Below, in pieces: positions 7,020 to 14,041 of a stretch of 30,303 bases of DNA. Source of the stretch: an uncultured Eubacteriales bacterium (GTDB taxonomy: Bacteria; Bacillota; Clostridia; Oscillospirales; CAG-272). The position numbers and the translations under genes were made by a program. Position 1 is the stretch's first letter. Each line of letters starts with the position of its first letter. Location of the stretch: positions 1 through 30,303 of the forward strand of contig CAKTAA010000023.1 of NCBI GenBank assembly GCA_934526185.1, in the 5' to 3' direction. The notes under the pieces were generated by a model, which saw only the letters and a list, made by a program, of their open reading frames with translations, was not told where the DNA came from and made no database searches.

Positions 7020-7123
7020 TTGTACAGGACAAGATAGAAAACGCCGGCAGCCGAGCGCTTTGAGCGACAAAGGGAAATTAGACAAGGGGGTTTAGAGCTC
7101 AATTGTGCTTTCATCAGCACTGC

Positions 7124-8536
7124 TTAACAGAAAAAGGCACAAAATTGAGCGCTGTCACCTGTGTATAATCCATTGTCTTTCCAAAGGCGAGATAAAGTGG
7201 AGCGAATTCCAATAACAGACATCGAAACATAGTATTCAAAATCATCCTCCAGGTATTTATTGGAATACCGGGCAACAATCCCTTTTACGGCATTTATAAC
7301 ATCGCGCATAGCCGCCGAAAGAGAGATATACTGAGGCAAGGTGCTCAAATACTCACGAAGATGTATTTTCATATCATCCTGAAATACAAGCGCATTTACA
7401 AATACTGTACCGTCACTCCGCACACCGCACAAGCCTTCTTCAATCAGCTTTTGCATGTAACCTTTTTCCACTTCGGAAAAAGCGGCGGGGGTTGATTTTT
7501 TCACGATCATTTGAAGCATTGCATTCAAATGGGAATCAGGCACGTCGCTTTTATATCTTCTCTTGTGAAATACGGTGTCCTCCGGTTGAGCTTGATAGCC
7601 GTCCCAGCGTGTGTCCTTCCATCCGTTACCGTTGTTGTTGAAAAAACTGGACGGGAGACGGCAGAAGCTGCCTCTTTCAAATCCGATCAAGCCCCAGCTT
7701 CCTCCGTCGGCGCGTTTGAATTTTGAATATATGTTATCGGAAAAGCAGGCGCTTTCGATGATCTGTTCCAAATAAAAGGCGAAAAACATTTGCGCGTCGT
7801 TGTCGCTGTAATCGCCCGACGTTACACCGAGCGCAACCGCTTTTTTCAAAGCCGTTCCGGCAAGCTCCCAAAAAGCATCAGCGTTATCTTGTGTGAAGCC
7901 GCAGCACTTATCGTTGATCTCGTTTTGACATTCCCTCGGAACAATGAAAAAGTTTGTCAGATATTTTTCACGGTTGATTTTTTTCAAAAGCTCCGCATTA
8001 ACCAGCAGTGCTGCCTCTTCTTCCATGTAAGGCACTGCAATTCCGAGCTCAAGAGCAAGTTCCTGTAATGTGCAGGGAAGGTTGTGCGCGTGACAAAGGA
8101 TATTGACCGGTATTTTTCTCTCAATAGCCTTCCAAGGAAGCCCGGATGGATGGCTTCCCGAAGCACAAAACGAAATGTCCTCCGGATGATAGCTTCTTTC
8201 TCCAAATTCTCTTGCCATGTTCATACCTTCTTTCAATATTTTTCTTGCACGGTGCAGCTTGGTCATAACCGTGCCCGCAGGAAGCTTGAGGAATGAAGCG
8301 ATCTCTTCGATCCTTTTACCGTGAAAGTAATAAGCGACCACGATATTCCGATAGCCCGATGAAATAAGAGCCATTTCTCGGCGCAGCAGCAGTAGCTGCT
8401 CCTGATGTGTCAATACGTCTTCCAAAGCCGGAGTCTCGTCTTCGATCTCAAGCTCTCGGATATCGGTATTCCATTCTGATATGCTTTGCTTGCTTGTGCT
8501 TTCTGTGAGCCCATACGCTGTATCGGTTGCGCGCAA
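7124..8536 (-). pseudogene. Sigma-70/ECF-like factor, C-terminal part (frameshifted): region 4 plus large C-terminal domain
   Basis: This open frame holds the second part of one sigma-factor gene whose first part is in another frame at 8448-8738. It contains sigma region 4 (LLRREMALISSGYRNIVVAYY...EEIASFLKLPAGTVMTKLHRARKIL), which binds the -35 element. About 380 residues of uncommon extension follow. The first part of that extension looks like a winged helix (LPCTLQELALELGIAVPYMEEEAALL); the rest is unrecognised. The open frame starts at a TTG without a ribosome binding site, and real homology should begin near 8487. Removing one copy of a tandem AAGC (8488-8495) joins the two frames into a single protein of about 536 residues. 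As it stands, this half is probably not translated on its own. It could still be functional if the shift is a sequencing error or a reversible slip. Confidence 0.8.
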
Positions 8537-8738
8537 TCCGCCATACCCATGCCGGAAAATGTTCGGGCAGATTCCCTTTTTTCAATGCGCCAATGATATT
8601 GAGCAGAATATCCGATGTGAGATCCTCCGCCATATCATTGCTGCCGGTCTTTTTCAAGCAGAAATAAAAAACCTTTTCTGCATAATTGTGAATCAGGTCA
8701 TTGATGAGCCGTTCCCTTTCGTCGATTTTCTCCGCCAT
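8448..8738 (-). pseudogene. Sigma-70/ECF-like factor, N-terminal part (region 2)
   Basis: This is the intact start of the sigma-factor gene: 96 codons with AAAGGAGG 8 nt before the ATG. It carries sigma region 2 (YAEKVFYFCLKKTGSNDMAEDLTSDIL, then FPAWVWRIARNRYSVWAHRKHK), which binds core polymerase and the -10 element. After residue 83 the frame runs into an unrelated tail and stops, because a 4-nt tandem duplication moves the rest of the gene into a different frame. Without region 4 this fragment would not be expected to direct promoter recognition. No anti-sigma factor gene is adjacent; the long C-terminal domain may have had that role. Confidence 0.8.
8488..8495 (-). other. 4-bp tandem duplication causing the sigma-factor frameshift
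   Basis: On the minus strand the sequence is AAGCACAAGCAAGCAAAGC. Deleting one of the two adjacent AAGC units gives the continuous reading WAHRKHKQSISEWNTD, joining the two frames exactly where region 2 should lead into the linker to region 4. Confidence 0.75.
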
Positions 8739-8898
8739 TTCTCAAACCTCCTTTCACTTATATAGTGTCCCTTAAGCAAAAAATATTTCAAAAAAGTTTT
8801 CGGCTGATTTCAGAGGCAGTCCTGCAATATTACCGTTTTGCCACACGATCATACCTCTCAGTAAAATGGCACGCGCCGGCGCTTATGCAGAAAATAAC

Positions 8899-8936
8899 AA
8901 AAAAGCCCCGAACGCAGCTTGCGCGTCGAGACTTTT
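8899..8936 (-). terminator. Terminator after the four-helix-bundle/small-protein pair
   Basis: On the minus strand an imperfect stem (AAAAGTCTCGACGC against GCGTTCGGGGCTTTT, with G-U pairs and one bulge) closes over GCAAGCT and ends in TTTTTTG. It lies about 75 nt beyond the stop codon at 9012. Confidence 0.7.
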
Positions 8937-9011
8937 CGGCTGTAAGAGAAGTCGTAAAAGTACGAATCGGCCCTCAAGCAAAGGGAAGAAACGTGAAAAG
9001 TATACCATTTA

Positions 9012-9422
9012 TCACAACTCAATCGCTTGGATAATGCTTCCAATTAAGGTTTGGTCAGCTTCAAATGCAAATGTTAATGAGTGAGAGGAAAAGGATGCGC
9101 CAAGCTGACCCTTGATAAATACAATTCCGTTTTTCATAACGAATTCTATATATCCATCCGTGTCTGCTCCATTATCAGCCATGCGAATCGTACCATTCAA
9201 CGAAGTATATGTGTTTTTAATATTGGCTATTGTTTTGGAATAAAACGGATCAAACAGAGTAAAAATGTCGAATCCTTTAAAACCTTCGTTTTCATAAGAT
9301 ATTCCGAATGTAATACAGGAGCAACCGTCTATGTATTTATATTCTTGTTCGCTTGGTACTGGGAGCAAACATAAACGGGTTACTCCGTTGTCCCAAAGAA
9401 CAACAGCTTTCTTTATTGTCAT
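9012..9422 (-). CDS. Small protein of unknown function, coupled to the four-helix-bundle gene
   Basis: This is a 136-residue acidic protein with no motif I can name. It reads as a compact beta-rich domain: KKAVVLWDNGV, then YIDGCSCITFG, a GTIRMADNGADTDGYIEF segment, and an ending in GQLGASFSSHSLTFAFEADQ. The ending resembles small immunity-type or regulatory proteins in outline, but this is impression only. The ATG at 9422 is preferred because GGAG lies 8 nt upstream; it overlaps the stop of the preceding gene as ATGA, so the two are translationally coupled. An upstream alternative start at 9482 would sit inside the other gene. Function unknown. Confidence 0.7.
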   Translation of the reverse strand: MTIKKAVVLWDNGVTRLCLLPVPSEQEYKYIDGCSCITFGISYENEGFKGFDIFTLFDPFYSKTIANIKNTYTSLNGTIRMADNGADTDGYIEFVMKNGIVFIKGQLGASFSSHSLTFAFEADQTLIGSIIQAIEL

Positions 9423-9772
9423 TTCGTGTTCTCCTTCGCTGTTCTGCAAGAAGCAACCAGCATTGCTCTTAAGGATGTACATTTAGAAGATAATTTCCTG
9501 TAGGTTTGTTCGTCCATATATTTTGTTCTGTATAACAGTTCGAGCCAATAACCCGTTTCACTTGCTTCCTTTAGGGCAATTTCCAATTTCGAAACAAAGT
9601 CTTTTCGGCCTTGTGCGTACTGTGCTTCATGAATGTTTGCACCGATACTTGTGCCGCTTCTTCCGATTTGATTAGATATGATAGATTCCTTATTAGATTT
9701 GAGATGCTTTACTAATTCAATGATATCAACGGAAAATTCCATAGAAAGTTCTCTGAGCTTTGATTCAGACAT
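9419..9772 (-). CDS. Four-helix-bundle protein, S23/TIGR02436 family
   Basis: This is a 117-residue all-helical protein of the family first seen encoded by intervening sequences of 23S rRNA genes, related to the Avd accessory proteins of diversity-generating retroelements. Family hallmarks are the basic QIGRSGTSIGANIHEA segment near residue 36, the KDFVSKLEIALKEASETGYWLELL helix near 57, and a final helix RKLSSKCTSLRAMLVASCR. Stand-alone copies of this family are common and their role is unknown; a nucleic-acid-binding pentamer is the usual model. There is no reverse transcriptase, template repeat or rRNA nearby. The promoter is strong and lies directly beside the 9825-9960 palindromic repeat. 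The stop overlaps the next start (ATGA). Confidence 0.9.
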   Translation of the reverse strand: MSESKLRELSMEFSVDIIELVKHLKSNKESIISNQIGRSGTSIGANIHEAQYAQGRKDFVSKLEIALKEASETGYWLELLYRTKYMDEQTYRKLSSKCTSLRAMLVASCRTAKENTK

Positions 9773-9795
9773 AACAATACACCTCGTTTTTCATT

Positions 9796-9824
9796 ATTAT
9801 ATCACAAAACAAAAGCATTGTAAA
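9796..9824 (-). promoter_or_regulatory. Promoter of the four-helix-bundle operon
   Basis: Minus strand TTTACA (9819-9824) and TATAAT (9796-9801) with a 17-nt spacer. The -35 box touches the left end of the palindromic repeat element at 9825. Confidence 0.75.
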
Positions 9825-9960
9825 TGCGTGATAAGCGATGCAGCTACGCTGTGATAAGTGATGCGATGCGTTCTGCTCACGCGCGGTGAGCGTGCACCAC
9901 AGGCAAATCCTGCATCACGCACGAAGTGCGCATCACGTTCCGCAAGGAACGCATCACGCA
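9825..9960. repeat. Palindromic repeat element with words and mini-hairpins
   Basis: This 136-bp element has perfect 8-bp ends TGCGTGAT (9825-9832) and ATCACGCA (9953-9960). The left part holds GTGATAAG(C/T)GATGC twice (9828-9841, 9851-9864), separated by the mini-hairpin AGCTACGCT. The middle holds GCTCAC/GTGAGC arms. The right part holds GCATCAC three times (9912, 9930, 9951), separated by the mini-hairpins GCACGAAGTGC and GTTCCGCAAGGAAC. The left words are the reverse complement type of the right ones, so the whole element is an imperfect inverted repeat. It has no coding capacity. It may be a non-autonomous REP- or MITE-like element. Confidence 0.7.
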
Positions 9961-10002
9961 AAGAAACCTGATTTGTCAGGTAGACAAATCAGGTTTCTTT
10001 GC
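9958..10002 (-). terminator. Terminator of tRNA-Arg
   Basis: A perfect 20-bp inverted repeat (GCAAAGAAACCTGATTTGTC and its complement) with a 5-nt loop lies immediately after the tRNA 3' end on the minus strand and ends in TTTCTTT. Confidence 0.85.
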
Positions 10003-10079
<77 letters not shown>

Positions 10080-10157
10080 TCATTTTTGTGCCTGCTGCAG
10101 ACAAGAAATACAAGAATCAAATCCATTCTTATCAGTATTTCCCTACAGGCATCAAAA

Positions 10158-10186
10158 ATTATAGCATATTTTTTGCGGCATGTCAA
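10158..10186 (-). promoter_or_regulatory. Promoter of tRNA-Arg
   Basis: Minus strand TTGACA (10181-10186) and TATAAT (10158-10163), both perfect consensus, with a 17-nt spacer; about 75 nt before the tRNA. Confidence 0.85.
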
Positions 10187-10293
10187 GACACATTTCGAAG
10201 AATTCTTTGCCAAGATTTCGAAGATTTCTTTTATTCTTCGGCGCAGATAAGGCGGAGACGTAAAAAGTCTGACGAGCTATATCACTCAGACAT

Positions 10294-10325
10294 AGACATT
10301 TTCGTCTGATGTCCGAAAAATGTCT
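10294..10325 (-). terminator. Possible terminator of the MATE gene
   Basis: AGACATTTT (10294-10302) and AAAATGTCT (10317-10325) form a 9-bp stem starting 4 nt beyond the stop codon. The tail is not U-rich at once, so the call is weak. The flanks hold further CAGACAT/ATGTCTG words. Confidence 0.4.
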
Positions 10326-10328
10326 GTA

Positions 10329-11642
10329 TCAGACGCGGCTGCGCAGCTTTTCCATTCGAAGATACAGCAGAAAGCCCAAAATTGCGGAAAGGATTTCCGT
10401 CACGGGAAAGGAGATCCACACGCCGCACAAACCAAAGAGCTGTGCCAGAAGCAGCGCCGTTGCAATGATAATGGCAAAGCCGCGCAGCAGTGACAGAATA
10501 TGCGCCGGCACAGCTTTTTCCGCAGATGTAAAAAACACAGAAAGAATAATATTGAAGCCCGCAAAAATTCCTCCCGTAAAGTAAATTTTCATACCCGTCA
10601 CCGCGAGGCTCTGAAGCTGTGTGTTGTTTCCGCTGTTGAATATACGCACAATCGGATCTGCAAAACAGAAAATACAAAGATAGACGGCAGCCGAAAGGCC
10701 CGCCATGGCGACAATCGCATATCGCAGCAGCCGTTTGCTCCTTTGTGTATCCCCGCGGCCGTGAGCCGTGCTGAGAAGCGGCTGAATCCCCTGTGCAATG
10801 CCTGTATAGACGGCTGTCAGAACCAGAGCCAGATTCGCAATAACGCCATAGGCAGCGACTCCGGTATTGCCCTGCAGCCGCAAAAGAATTGCATTAAATA
10901 CAATCATAACGACTCCGGAGGCAAGCTCCGTAATCAGGGAAGGCAGCCCAAGCGCAAAAATGGTTCCGGCCGTCCGCAGGCTCGGACCTGTTCTCACCGC
11001 GTGAAAACGTTTTTTTCTGCATATCAGATGACGCGAAAGAAACGCTATGCTGACAACAGGAGAAACGCCGGTCGCCAATACCGCTCCGAAAATGCCCATC
11101 CGCATCGGGAAAATCAGTACATAATCCATAATGATATTGAAAAAGCTGCCGCAAAGCATGCCCGTCATGGCTAATTTCGGATTCCCGTCGTTTCTGACAA
11201 AACAGATCAGCACATCGTTAAGCAGAAAGGCAGGCGAAAACAGCAGCAAAACCCTTAAGTAGATGTTTGTCATTTCAAAAATACCGGCATTTGCCCCAAG
11301 CGCCGCCGTCAGCGGTTCGGACAGGAAAACGCCTGTCAATACAAACAGAACGGCAAAAACAGCCGACAGAAACAGCACATTGGTAAATATTTTGTCCGCT
11401 TCTCCGTCTCTGCGCTGACTTTTCAGCACGGAATACCTCGTTGCGCCTCCCATGCCGAGCATCAGACCGGTTCCGTGTATGAAGCTGTAAACCGGAATCG
11501 CAAGATTCAGAGCTGCAAGGCCGTCCGCCAAAAGTCCTTTTGCTACAAAAAAGGTGTCAGCCAGAATATAGCAGGAAAGGCCTAACATTCCCAGTACATT
11601 GAGTGCCGAATACTTTACAAACTCCTTAAAATCCCTCTGCAT
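10329..11642 (-). CDS. MATE family efflux transporter
   Basis: This is a 437-residue integral membrane protein with about twelve hydrophobic helices in two similar halves, the arrangement of the multidrug and toxin extrusion family. These antiporters use H+ or Na+ gradients to export drugs, dyes or metabolites. Typical features are the N-terminal SCYILADTFFVAKGL segment (the family's D-x-x-FV), the LGMGGATRYSV turn near residue 65, NIIMDYVLIF near 165, and in the second half GVAAYGVIANLALVL and GIAQGIQPLLS. The ATG at 11642 is chosen because AGGAGG lies 4 nt upstream; a TTG start at 11660 would precede it. The gene has its own promoter and a leader with a terminator-like hairpin, suggesting control by attenuation. 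Substrate unknown. Confidence 0.93.
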   Translation of the reverse strand: MQRDFKEFVKYSALNVLGMLGLSCYILADTFFVAKGLLADGLAALNLAIPVYSFIHGTGLMLGMGGATRYSVLKSQRRDGEADKIFTNVLFLSAVFAVLFVLTGVFLSEPLTAALGANAGIFEMTNIYLRVLLLFSPAFLLNDVLICFVRNDGNPKLAMTGMLCGSFFNIIMDYVLIFPMRMGIFGAVLATGVSPVVSIAFLSRHLICRKKRFHAVRTGPSLRTAGTIFALGLPSLITELASGVVMIVFNAILLRLQGNTGVAAYGVIANLALVLTAVYTGIAQGIQPLLSTAHGRGDTQRSKRLLRYAIVAMAGLSAAVYLCIFCFADPIVRIFNSGNNTQLQSLAVTGMKIYFTGGIFAGFNIILSVFFTSAEKAVPAHILSLLRGFAIIIATALLLAQLFGLCGVWISFPVTEILSAILGFLLYLRMEKLRSRV

Positions 11643-11653
11643 AAAACCTCCTG

Positions 11654-11736
11654 AAAACAAAAAGGCGCCGGACTTCGTATCTGCGTGGACCTGACGATAC
11701 GAAATTCAGCGGCATCCGCTCTTACCCGGTGGCAAG
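11654..11736 (-). promoter_or_regulatory. Attenuator-like leader of the MATE gene
   Basis: The minus-strand leader holds a first hairpin (11721-11736, CTTGCC against GGGTAAG). A second follows (11708-11720, AGCGG-ATG-CCGCT), then a perfect 8-bp stem TTCGTATC/GATACGAA (11674-11703) followed by CGGC and TTTTTGTTTT (11654-11663). The GCCG inside hairpin two can instead pair with the CGGC at the base of the last stem, making a longer terminator. The two states exclude each other. The U-run ends just before the AGGAGG of the gene. Confidence 0.55.
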
Positions 11737-11758
11737 TACATATGAAATTTCTAAATCT

Positions 11759-11787
11759 ATAGTAACACATCCGCCGCGGTTTGTCAA
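11759..11787 (-). promoter_or_regulatory. Promoter of the MATE gene
   Basis: Minus strand TTGACA (11782-11787) and TACTAT (11759-11764) with a 17-nt spacer; about 110 nt of leader follow. Confidence 0.7.
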
Positions 11788-11837
11788 GCACCGGACAACA
11801 AATTGCCGCCGGCGCCCGAAAAGTTTTGAAAAGTATC

Positions 11838-11866
11838 TTGACAAAAACGAATTTCCATGATAAAAT
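11838..11866 (+). promoter_or_regulatory. Promoter of tRNA-Gly
   Basis: TTGACA (11838-11843) and TAAAAT (11861-11866) with a 17-nt spacer, 23 nt before the tRNA. Confidence 0.8.
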
Positions 11867-11889
11867 ATAAAATGTTACAGATAAGAGTT

Positions 11890-11963
<74 letters not shown>

Positions 11964-11964
11964 T

Positions 11965-12025
11965 AACCGGACATCAGTCTTTGATACCCATGGTATCAAA
12001 TTTGGTATCCGGTTTTCATTTTTTT
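11965..12025 (+). terminator. Terminator of tRNA-Gly
   Basis: An outer stem AACCGGA/TCCGGTT (11965-11971, 12008-12014) encloses an inner TTTGATACC/GGTATCAAA hairpin and is followed by a long T-run. A diverged copy of this whole structure occurs at 12818-12870. Confidence 0.8.
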
Positions 12026-12053
12026 CGAAAAATGCCGAGGATATGCATGGCTT

Positions 12054-12731
12054 ATGATCAATATATTACTTGAAGGCTATGACATAGATGCCGCATGGCT
12101 TTATGAGGGATTGCAAAAATATATCAAATCAAATAGGAAGGTAGTGGTCATAGCGTTTTCCTTCCGTGGTAATCGTGTGCGCTCTGTTGAAGATTGGAAT
12201 CTTTTTTACAGCAAAGAGAACGGAAAATATTACGGTGGAATTACCGGCGGATTTTCTTCTTTTGGCTTACCTGAAAGCAACATTACATTTCTTAATTACT
12301 TTACCGACACCAAAGAAACTGCCATGGAAAAAGTAAAACAGGCTGATATTCTATACTATTTAGGCGGCTTGCCTGATCAAATGATGGACAGAATTATGGA
12401 ATTTGACCTCTACGATATGCTGCTGCATCATCAGGGGATTGTTATGGGATATAGCGCCGGCGCCGTTATCCAATTGGCCGAATATCACTTATCACCGGAC
12501 GATGATTATGCTGAGTTTGGATATTATAAAGGAATTCCCTACCTGAGTGACTTTTATCTCGAAGTTCATTATCAAGGAACTGATATTCAAAACCGTGCAA
12601 TTACCCGTGTCCTTAAAGAACGATCAAAACCGGTATATGCGATGCATAGGGGACATGGTGCAATCATAGTTGAAAATGGAAGCCTTCATACGCTTGGTGA
12701 AGTGAAGGTCTTTCAGCCATCCGAAACATGA
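12054..12731 (+). CDS. Peptidase S51 (dipeptidase E-like) / type 1 glutamine amidotransferase-like protein
   Basis: This is a 225-residue protein with the alpha/beta fold of peptidase family S51, which includes aspartyl dipeptidase PepE and cyanophycinase. The nucleophile elbow GYSAGA (near residue 135) supplies the catalytic serine. It is preceded by the DILYYLGGLPDQ strand-loop typical of the family, and a histidine follows in EVHYQGTDIQNRAI. Conserved GHGAIIVENG stands near the end. Family members cleave small aspartyl or related dipeptides in the cytosol; the substrate here is not known. The ATG at 12054 is preceded by GAGGA at a rather long distance of about 11 nt. The gene sits alone between two related terminator structures just after tRNA-Gly and is more AT-rich than the backbone, so it may be an insertion. 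Confidence 0.85.
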   Translation: MINILLEGYDIDAAWLYEGLQKYIKSNRKVVVIAFSFRGNRVRSVEDWNLFYSKENGKYYGGITGGFSSFGLPESNITFLNYFTDTKETAMEKVKQADILYYLGGLPDQMMDRIMEFDLYDMLLHHQGIVMGYSAGAVIQLAEYHLSPDDDYAEFGYYKGIPYLSDFYLEVHYQGTDIQNRAITRVLKERSKPVYAMHRGHGAIIVENGSLHTLGEVKVFQPSET

Positions 12732-12822
12732 ATCTGTTGCCGCCTTCAATCTATTACAAGCGATTTAACAAAAGGTCTCAGGGGTGTGCATTTCGTATCA
12801 CGAAAGGTCGCTTCTTTATAAC

Positions 12823-12870
12823 CGGACACCAATTTTGATGCAATGGGTATCATGATCGGTGTCCGATTTT
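12823..12870 (+). terminator. Terminator of the S51 peptidase gene, diverged copy of the tRNA-Gly terminator
   Basis: The perfect stem CGGACACC (12823-12830)/GGTGTCCG (12858-12865) is followed by ATTTTT. Together with the preceding ATAACCGGACA it matches the tRNA-Gly terminator region over about 58 nt. Confidence 0.75.
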
Positions 12871-12873
12871 TAT

Positions 12874-13065
12874 ATGAATATCATACGAAAACATAAAGGC
12901 TTGCCTGCGGAGGGGAGAATATATCGGAACGAAAATATTATGATGTCGGAGCATTTCTTAATTCTTAACTGCGTTGCTGAAAACCTAAGTGACACATTGC
13001 TTTCCCCGAAGCGCACAGAACCGGAGATGTACAGCATTTTGGACGGAGCTGAATGCGAAGGATAA
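12874..13065 (+). CDS. Doubtful short open frame or gene remnant
   Basis: This 63-codon frame (MNIIRKHKGLPAEG ... ILDGAECEG) has no recognisable motif and no good ribosome binding site at either of its ATGs. It is listed because a strong intrinsic terminator starts only 4 nt after its stop codon, as if this were the 3' end of a once longer gene. It may equally be chance. Confidence 0.2.
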   Translation: MNIIRKHKGLPAEGRIYRNENIMMSEHFLILNCVAENLSDTLLSPKRTEPEMYSILDGAECEG

Positions 13066-13069
13066 AGCA

Positions 13070-13107
13070 ATACCCCGAGGGGCGCCTTTCCCTCAGGGTA
13101 TTTTTTT
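13070..13107 (+). terminator. Strong plus-strand terminator
   Basis: ATACCC-C-GAGGG (13070-13081) pairs with CCCTC-A-GGGTAT (13090-13101), with one A/C mismatch, and is followed by seven T. The T-run is only on the plus-strand side, so it does not serve the minus-strand ABC operon. Confidence 0.8.
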
Positions 13108-13157
13108 ATACTCCTACAGAAATTTAAAAATCTGTTTTCCCTTCAATTTATTCCAAG

Positions 13158-14003
13158 TTATTCCAAATTCAATTTTTTCGAAAGCATATACTTGCTTATC
13201 ATATAGAAAACCACGCTGTATATAGCATACAGAAGCGTCATTACGATCAGAAACGGAATCATCAGCGACGAATTCACAGCGGAAAAAGCAGCACTGCCGG
13301 AGGACACCTGAAAATTGATTTCCCACAGAACGTCGGTTTTTGCAACGATGACAAAATAGACGATCATCATAATCAAATTGATAATCTCCATCACCGTATA
13401 CAGGCCGAAATAGGCGCCTATCGCACCGGCAACCTTGTGCCGTGTGACGCACTGCCCGATGGAAACAGCGGCATAGAACAGCAGAATGCTGGAAGCGCCG
13501 GACGCCAGAAGCGCCAGCAAAAAGGGAACGATCCCTTCAAAAATGCCGGTGCTGACCAGTACCTGCCAGATAGAATTCCAGTCGATTTCCACGCCGTATG
13601 TCACGGCTGCGGTAAACGCCAGAATCAGGACAGAGAGAAGAATCAGCAGAACCGAGAGCATTGTCCAGACATAAGCGGCGATAAACTTCGAGAGCACAAG
13701 CTTTGCCGGCGTAACCGGAAGGGTATGCATAAGGTAGCCCTCGTCGCGAATGAGGTTCCGGTAATACCGGAACAGCAGAATGCCGAGCGTTCCGACAGAT
13801 ACAGCCGCAATGGTAAAAATAAAGGTAAGCAGAGCCAGCGGTGTCAGCACGCCAAGCACCATTTTTCCCGTATCCGAATTCTCCAGCACCCCGTAAAGCA
13901 GCAGGTACAGGACGCCGAGCACGGTCATGCCTCCGAGAACAAGATACAGCGGTACGATCTGGCGCGAGGTCGCGCGGAATTCCCATTTAAGCAGTTTTTT
14001 CAT
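13158..14003 (-). CDS. ABC-2 type transporter permease
   Basis: This is a 281-residue membrane protein with about six hydrophobic helices, the last gene of a three-gene GntR - ATPase - permease operon. The N-terminus (MKKLLKWEFRATSRQ) has the amphipathic, basic start typical of ABC-2 permeases. The loop RDEGYLMHTLPVTPAKLVLSK is the characteristic coupling-type sequence found in Firmicute permeases of this class. Further helices are centred near residues 25, 65, 110, 165, 205 and 255. The ATG at 14003 follows AAGGA at a longish 12 nt; an in-frame TTG at 14024 is the alternative. With its partner ATPase it probably moves a peptide, lipid or antibiotic-like molecule. Substrate unknown. Confidence 0.85.
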   Translation of the reverse strand: MKKLLKWEFRATSRQIVPLYLVLGGMTVLGVLYLLLYGVLENSDTGKMVLGVLTPLALLTFIFTIAAVSVGTLGILLFRYYRNLIRDEGYLMHTLPVTPAKLVLSKFIAAYVWTMLSVLLILLSVLILAFTAAVTYGVEIDWNSIWQVLVSTGIFEGIVPFLLALLASGASSILLFYAAVSIGQCVTRHKVAGAIGAYFGLYTVMEIINLIMMIVYFVIVAKTDVLWEINFQVSSGSAAFSAVNSSLMIPFLIVMTLLYAIYSVVFYMISKYMLSKKLNLE

Positions 14004-14041
14004 ATTCGTAAACCGTCCTTTCAAAAAGCATCACTCGTACT

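Noticed and set aside
9419..9772. Diversity-generating retroelement (Avd-like four-helix protein)
   Set aside because: No reverse transcriptase and no template/variable repeat pair in the window.
9825..9960. CRISPR array
   Set aside because: The words are only 7-14 nt, the gaps are self-complementary mini-hairpins of 9-14 nt, and there are no cas genes.
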